From Candidatus Cardinium sp. cBcalN2 (GTDB lineage Bacteria > Bacteroidota > Bacteroidia > Cytophagales > Amoebophilaceae), in assembly GCF_022810445.1 (NCBI RefSeq), contig NZ_JAACGD010000054.1, forward strand, positions 1-7,548: a stretch of 7,548 nt of DNA, written 5' to 3'. Below the pieces are notes generated by a model. That model was given only the letters and a program-made list of their open reading frames with translations, searched no databases and had not been told where the DNA came from. Positions 6,113-7,548 of the stretch are shown in pieces. Both the position numbers and the translations under genes were made by a program. Every line of letters starts with the position of its first letter. The stretch's first letter is position 1.

Positions 6113-7511
6113 ATGAGCAGTTGCAATATTTCCCTTACGATGGTAATTGTTTTTTTACTATTACTCTTGGGTATTGGTATTTTTTTTACTAGAATATCAA
6201 CTTCATTTAGAGAATGTGTTTTAGGAGATCAAGAACTGCATACCCCTCCTTTGGTAGGTACTTTACTCGCGCTTATCTATGGAGGAGGAAGGCTAATGAT
6301 TGGTGTAGAACAGATCCATAATTTTGGACTCTCTTGGGTGTTTTTTATACTTGCAACCAGCGTTTTTCCTTACTGGTTGATCAGTTGGTTGTCTCTGCGT
6401 ATGAGGCCATTTATGCATAACCTCTCTATGTCAGAGAGTATAGGTCGGGTCTATGGTAAGTATCCTAGGATGGTAACAGGTTTAGCTAATATTTGTTTGG
6501 CCATTTTTACTATTTCTATTCAAATTAATGTAATGTCCCGATCGATCAGTATGTGTATAGACTCAGTTGATCGGCGTATTGTCACTATCTGCGCTATCTT
6601 GATTCTGGTTTTTTATGCTCGTATTGGAGGGCTTCGTATCATTACTTTTACGGATGTAGCACAAATCTTTGTTTTTTTTATTATCATTCTCTTTTTAGCT
6701 TTTTCCATATTTGAAGCAACTGGCAAGCCTAAAATGCTATCTTAATTTACGAACAAAAGAAATTTTTGAGTTGCATAAACTATTGCAATGTGAACCTAAA
6801 CAGTTGGCTGTTTTTGCCCTGTTTCTCTCTAGCCTAGTAGTCAATATCAATCCCCCTATTATACAGAAAATCTATATGTCTGCCGATTGCTTACAAGCCG
6901 GGATAGTTTTCTTCTTTACTAGTATTTTTAGTCTTTTTATATCGGTTTTTATAATTTTAATTGGTTTATATAGTTTCATAGCTGCACCCCATTTATTGGC
7001 AACAGAAGTGTGGAGTTATATAATGGCCCATATTGCCCCCATTTTTAAAGGGTTTGTCGTCATCAGCTTGTTAACTATGGCTATTTCTACAGCTGATACT
7101 TACTTAAATAGTTGTTGCGTTATGTTTAGTAATGATATCGTAAGTAGTATGATGACTAAAAATCCAGTACCTTATGATCGCCAACTGCGCCTGGCTAAAG
7201 TAACTGCGCTTTTTGTAGGTGTTATAACGGTCATAGTTAGCTTTTCCTGTAGTGATTTATTTTCTTTATTCAAATTTCGTTTTGATTGTTTCGTACCTAT
7301 CGTAACGGCTCCTTTTATATTAGCTATTCTGGGTTTTCGAAGTAGCTCTCCTACTGCTTTGATTGGTATGGCTACAGGTCTATTGACTATTTTGAGTTGG
7401 AACAAATGGATTGAACCAGCTACAACTATAAACGGCTCTTGTATGGCTATGATCGCCAATGGAATGGCCATGATGGCTGCTCATTATCTACTACCCAAAC
7501 AAAAAAAATAG
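6113..7511 (+). pseudogene. Frameshifted sodium:solute symporter (SSS family)
   Basis: Two overlapping frames (6113-6745, 210 aa; 6711-7511, 266 aa) together read as one membrane transporter of about 465 aa, near the family's usual size. Members use sodium to drive uptake of proline, sugars or similar solutes across the inner membrane; the substrate cannot be read here. The first part has about six hydrophobic segments, including LIYGGGRLMIG (54-64), and ends with the SSS signature GGLRIITFTDVAQ (172-184). The second has INPPIIQKIYMSA (46-58), matching the family's QR-type block, then FKGFVVISLLTMAISTAD (112-129), whose Ser126-Thr127 correspond to the sodium-site helix, and several more membrane segments. 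Moving forward one base within 6711-6745 joins the frames with no missing segment; the AAAA at 6731-6734 is a plausible slip site. No ribosome site precedes ATG 6113; ATG 6140 is an alternative. A recent pseudogene is most likely, but a sequencing error or ribosomal frameshift is possible. The gene ends 8 nt before a repeat copy. Confidence 0.8.
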
Positions 7512-7519
7512 TTTCCGTT

Positions 7520-7542
7520 CACCCAATAGCGTCAACTTAAGG
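7520..7542 (-). repeat. Right copy of 23-bp inverted repeat
   Basis: Reverse complement of bases 166-188 with one mismatch (22 of 23 identical); its minus-strand core is TTAAGTTGACGCTATTGGG. It starts 8 bases after the symporter stop codon. As on the left, similarity ends abruptly at both borders, which suggests the 23 bases themselves are the repeated unit or a mobile-element end. Only 6 bases of window remain to its right, so what it belongs to cannot be seen. Confidence 0.65.
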
Positions 7543-7548
7543 GATATA

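Noticed and set aside
7172..7471. Minus-strand frame of 99 codons
   Set aside because: Antisense to the symporter C-terminal half, which has clear SSS features.

Overview
The window reads as a piece of an AT-rich genome from the phylum Bacteroidota, most likely a reduced, host-associated lineage of the Amoebophilus/Cardinium type. Three things point there, all by inference. One is a DUF6913-like gene, a family I know from Bacteroidota, directly after ligA. Another is the lack of strong Shine-Dalgarno sites. The third is a combination of orphaned housekeeping genes, a frameshifted transporter and repeats that look like mobile-element ends. A database search is needed to fix the taxon.

Left edge (1-279): no confident gene. 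It holds an interleaved inverted repeat (86-125), and one copy of a 23-bp sequence (166-188) that returns inverted at the far right end (7520-7542).

Main block (280-5674, minus strand): five genes read in the order rsmH (16S rRNA m4C1402 methyltransferase), a ZIP-family metal transporter, ligA (NAD-dependent DNA ligase), a DUF6913-like protein, and a class V cysteine desulfurase. The last four are packed extremely tightly: TAATG overlap, ATGA overlap, then a 3-nt gap. They are probably one transcription unit with translational coupling; rsmH lies 39 nt upstream and may belong to it. The TAATG junction indicates that ligA starts at 3959 (666 aa) and not at the upstream in-frame ATG at 4013. 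The functions (rRNA modification, divalent metal uptake, DNA joining, sulfur mobilisation) do not form one pathway. The only common thread is metal and sulfur supply: LigA has a four-cysteine zinc site, and ZIP proteins import zinc or iron. That link is speculative.

Intergenic region (5675-6112): 438 bases, very AT-rich, between divergent genes. It has several short palindromes and a recurring CTATTTGTAT-like motif, but no promoter I can assign with confidence.

Right block (6113-7511, plus strand): a sodium:solute symporter (SSS) gene split into two overlapping frames by an apparent single-base frameshift in 6711-6745. Both halves otherwise keep the family motifs. It ends 8 bases before the right repeat copy.

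I found no convincing new defence, CRISPR or secretion system. The strongest leads are the inverted repeat pair bounding the segment, the intact-looking but frameshifted symporter, the pseudoknot-capable interleaved repeat, and rsmH placed outside any division/cell-wall cluster.
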